Assembly (NCBI GenBank): GCA_022822125.1
Contig: JAJECF010000123.1
Span: 1-15,894, forward strand
Source: Alphaproteobacteria bacterium
GTDB lineage: Bacteria > Pseudomonadota > Alphaproteobacteria > Bin95
Reading direction: 5' to 3'
Length of the DNA: 15,894 nt
Shown: piece after piece, positions 14,947 through 15,894 of the stretch
How the letters are laid out: each line of letters begins with the position of its first letter
Numbering within the stretch: the stretch's first letter is position 1
The notes under the pieces: model-generated
Database searches by the model: none
Seen by the model: the letters and a program-made list of their open reading frames with translations, nothing else
Told to the model about the DNA's origin: nothing
Translations under genes and position numbers: made by a program

Positions 14947-15894
14947 CTATCGGAAGTGCGGCGCGATTTCTTCCGTGAAGCGCGTCATCTGGTCCTTGAC
15001 CTCGTCATGCGGCTTCAGGCCGTAGTTGAAATAGAGCACGACCTCGTCGATGCCCGCCGCCTCCACCAGCTTCAGGTCCTCGACGATCTGCGCCGGCGGG
15101 CCGATCAGCACGGAACGGTTGGTGAGCTTGTCGGGCGACATCTCGCGCAGCAGGCGGCAGATCTCGACGAAATAACGGTAGCTCGGCGGCGCGGTCGCCG
15201 GGTCGCCGGGGAAGGCGGCCACCAGCGCGTCCTGGAAATAGCGCACCAGCGCCTCGCGGCCGCGCAAATCCTCCGCCGGCGTGTCGGCGATATGAATGAA
15301 ATAGGAGCACACCGCCCGTCTCGGCGGCCGGGCATGTTCGTCCTCGCAGGTCCGGCGGTAGATTTCCACCGCCTCGGCGAGCGAGCCGTAAACCATGGCG
15401 GCGGCGAAGGGGGCATAGACGACATGCCAGTCGCGCCGGGCCGCGAGCTCCATGCTGGGGCGGGAGAAACAGGCGACATGCGGCCTCAGCGGCTTTTGCG
15501 CCGGTTTCGGGCGCACATCGACATTCTCGAAGCGCCAGAACCGCCCGTCATGGGAGAACGGGCCGGTCTCGGTCCAGGCCCGCCAGACGATGTCCAGCCC
15601 TTCGGCGAACGCCTCGGCCGAGTCCTCGAACGGCGCGCCGAAGGGGCCGTATTCCAGCCGGTCGTAGCCGCGCCCGGCGGCGAAATCCACCCGGCCGCCG
15701 GAGAGCAGGTCGAGCGTCGCCCAGTCCTCCGCCACCTGCAGCGGGTGATGGACCGGCAGCAGCACGACCGCCGGCGCCAGCCGGATGCGCGAGGTGGCGC
15801 CGGCAAGCTGCGCCAGCAGCATGTGCGGCGAGGCGTTGACGCCCAGCAGGTTGAAATGGTGCTCGCCGATCCAGGCGGAATCGAGGCCGACGGC
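14947..15894 (-). CDS. LLM-class (bacterial luciferase-like) flavin-dependent monooxygenase, N-terminus outside the window
   Basis: The frame is open from the right edge to TAG at 14947-14949 (315 residues visible). It continues upstream of the internal Met at 15822 with AVGLDSAWIGEHHFNLLGVN, a typical early strand of the luciferase-like TIM barrel, so the real start lies roughly 30-50 residues beyond the edge. Family landmarks: IRLAPAVVLLPVHHPLQVAEDWATLDLLSGGRVDF (strand plus helix, with the HHPLQVAED motif), GRGYDRLEYGPFG, and the FMN-phosphate region around LRPHVACFSRPSMELAARRDW. These enzymes use reduced FMN and O2 to oxidise aldehydes, alkanesulfonates, nitrilotriacetate, amines and others; no reductase partner is visible. 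It is the upstream gene of an operon with the amine dehydrogenase homologue, suggesting a shared nitrogenous substrate. Confidence 0.92.
   Translation of the reverse strand, partial: AVGLDSAWIGEHHFNLLGVNASPHMLLAQLAGATSRIRLAPAVVLLPVHHPLQVAEDWATLDLLSGGRVDFAAGRGYDRLEYGPFGAPFEDSAEAFAEGLDIVWRAWTETGPFSHDGRFWRFENVDVRPKPAQKPLRPHVACFSRPSMELAARRDWHVVYAPFAAAMVYGSLAEAVEIYRRTCEDEHARPPRRAVCSYFIHIADTPAEDLRGREALVRYFQDALVAAFPGDPATAPPSYRYFVEICRLLREMSPDKLTNRSVLIGPPAQIVEDLKLVEAAGIDEVVLYFNYGLKPHDEVKDQMTRFTEEIAPHFR

Noticed and set aside
13434..14978. A plus-strand open frame of about 514 codons
   Set aside because: Shadow of the amine dehydrogenase homologue, whose cofactor and catalytic motifs are all on the minus strand.

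Overview
The window is high-GC bacterial DNA that looks alphaproteobacterial. The evidence is a stand-alone F0 ATP synthase operon (atpI-atpB-atpE-b'-b, with both b' and b and no F1 genes behind it) and intergenic repeats carrying the words ATCCTGAGTAG, GCGTATCGAAGGA and CCTGTCCTGAGCCTGTCGAAGG, which resemble dispersed repeats of that class. A Rhodospirillales-like origin is plausible, but the species cannot be named from this sequence.

Layout. (1) 1-4220, minus strand: one very long gene for an exported surface protein with eight Calx-beta-like repeats and a C-terminal beta-barrel of autotransporter type, cut by the left edge probably a few residues short of its end. (2) 4221-5257: about 1 kb without a convincing gene. 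It holds a perfect 15-copy array of an 8-bp unit, a small palindrome and a mosaic repeat element with imperfect terminal inverted repeats. (3) 5258-5500, minus: a minimal ParB-like domain protein of 80 residues. (4) 5849-7552, plus: a GMC-family FAD alcohol/choline-type oxidoreductase. (5) 7637-10068, plus: promoter candidate, the five-gene F0 operon and a hairpin directly after its last stop. (6) 10049-10573: a dense patchwork of palindromic intergenic repeats, including a second, inverted copy of the element in region 2. (7) 10574-11869, minus, and 11989-12891, plus: a divergent pair, a TTC38-like tetratricopeptide protein (TTG start) and an alpha/beta hydrolase. (8) 12882-15894, minus: a two-gene operon with a luciferase-like flavin monooxygenase (5' end outside the window) followed by a trimethylamine/histamine dehydrogenase-family iron-sulfur flavoprotein.

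How the genes work together. The F0 genes make the membrane rotor and stator of ATP synthase; the F1 genes must lie elsewhere. The LLM monooxygenase and the amine dehydrogenase homologue are probably co-transcribed and suggest catabolism of an N-containing compound. The dehydrogenase keeps the covalent-FMN cysteine, the Tyr-His-Asp catalytic set and the 4Fe-4S cysteines of trimethylamine dehydrogenase, but replaces two of the three aromatic substrate-bowl residues with acidic ones, so trimethylamine is unlikely to be its substrate. The other genes look like ordinary accessory metabolism.

The least ordinary signals are the 8-bp array about 290 bp upstream of the large surface-protein gene (possible copy-number-variable control), the pair of inverted mosaic repeats about 5 kb apart that bracket the ParB-like, GMC and F0 genes, and the altered active site of the amine dehydrogenase homologue. 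I found no CRISPR array, transposase, tRNA or rRNA.
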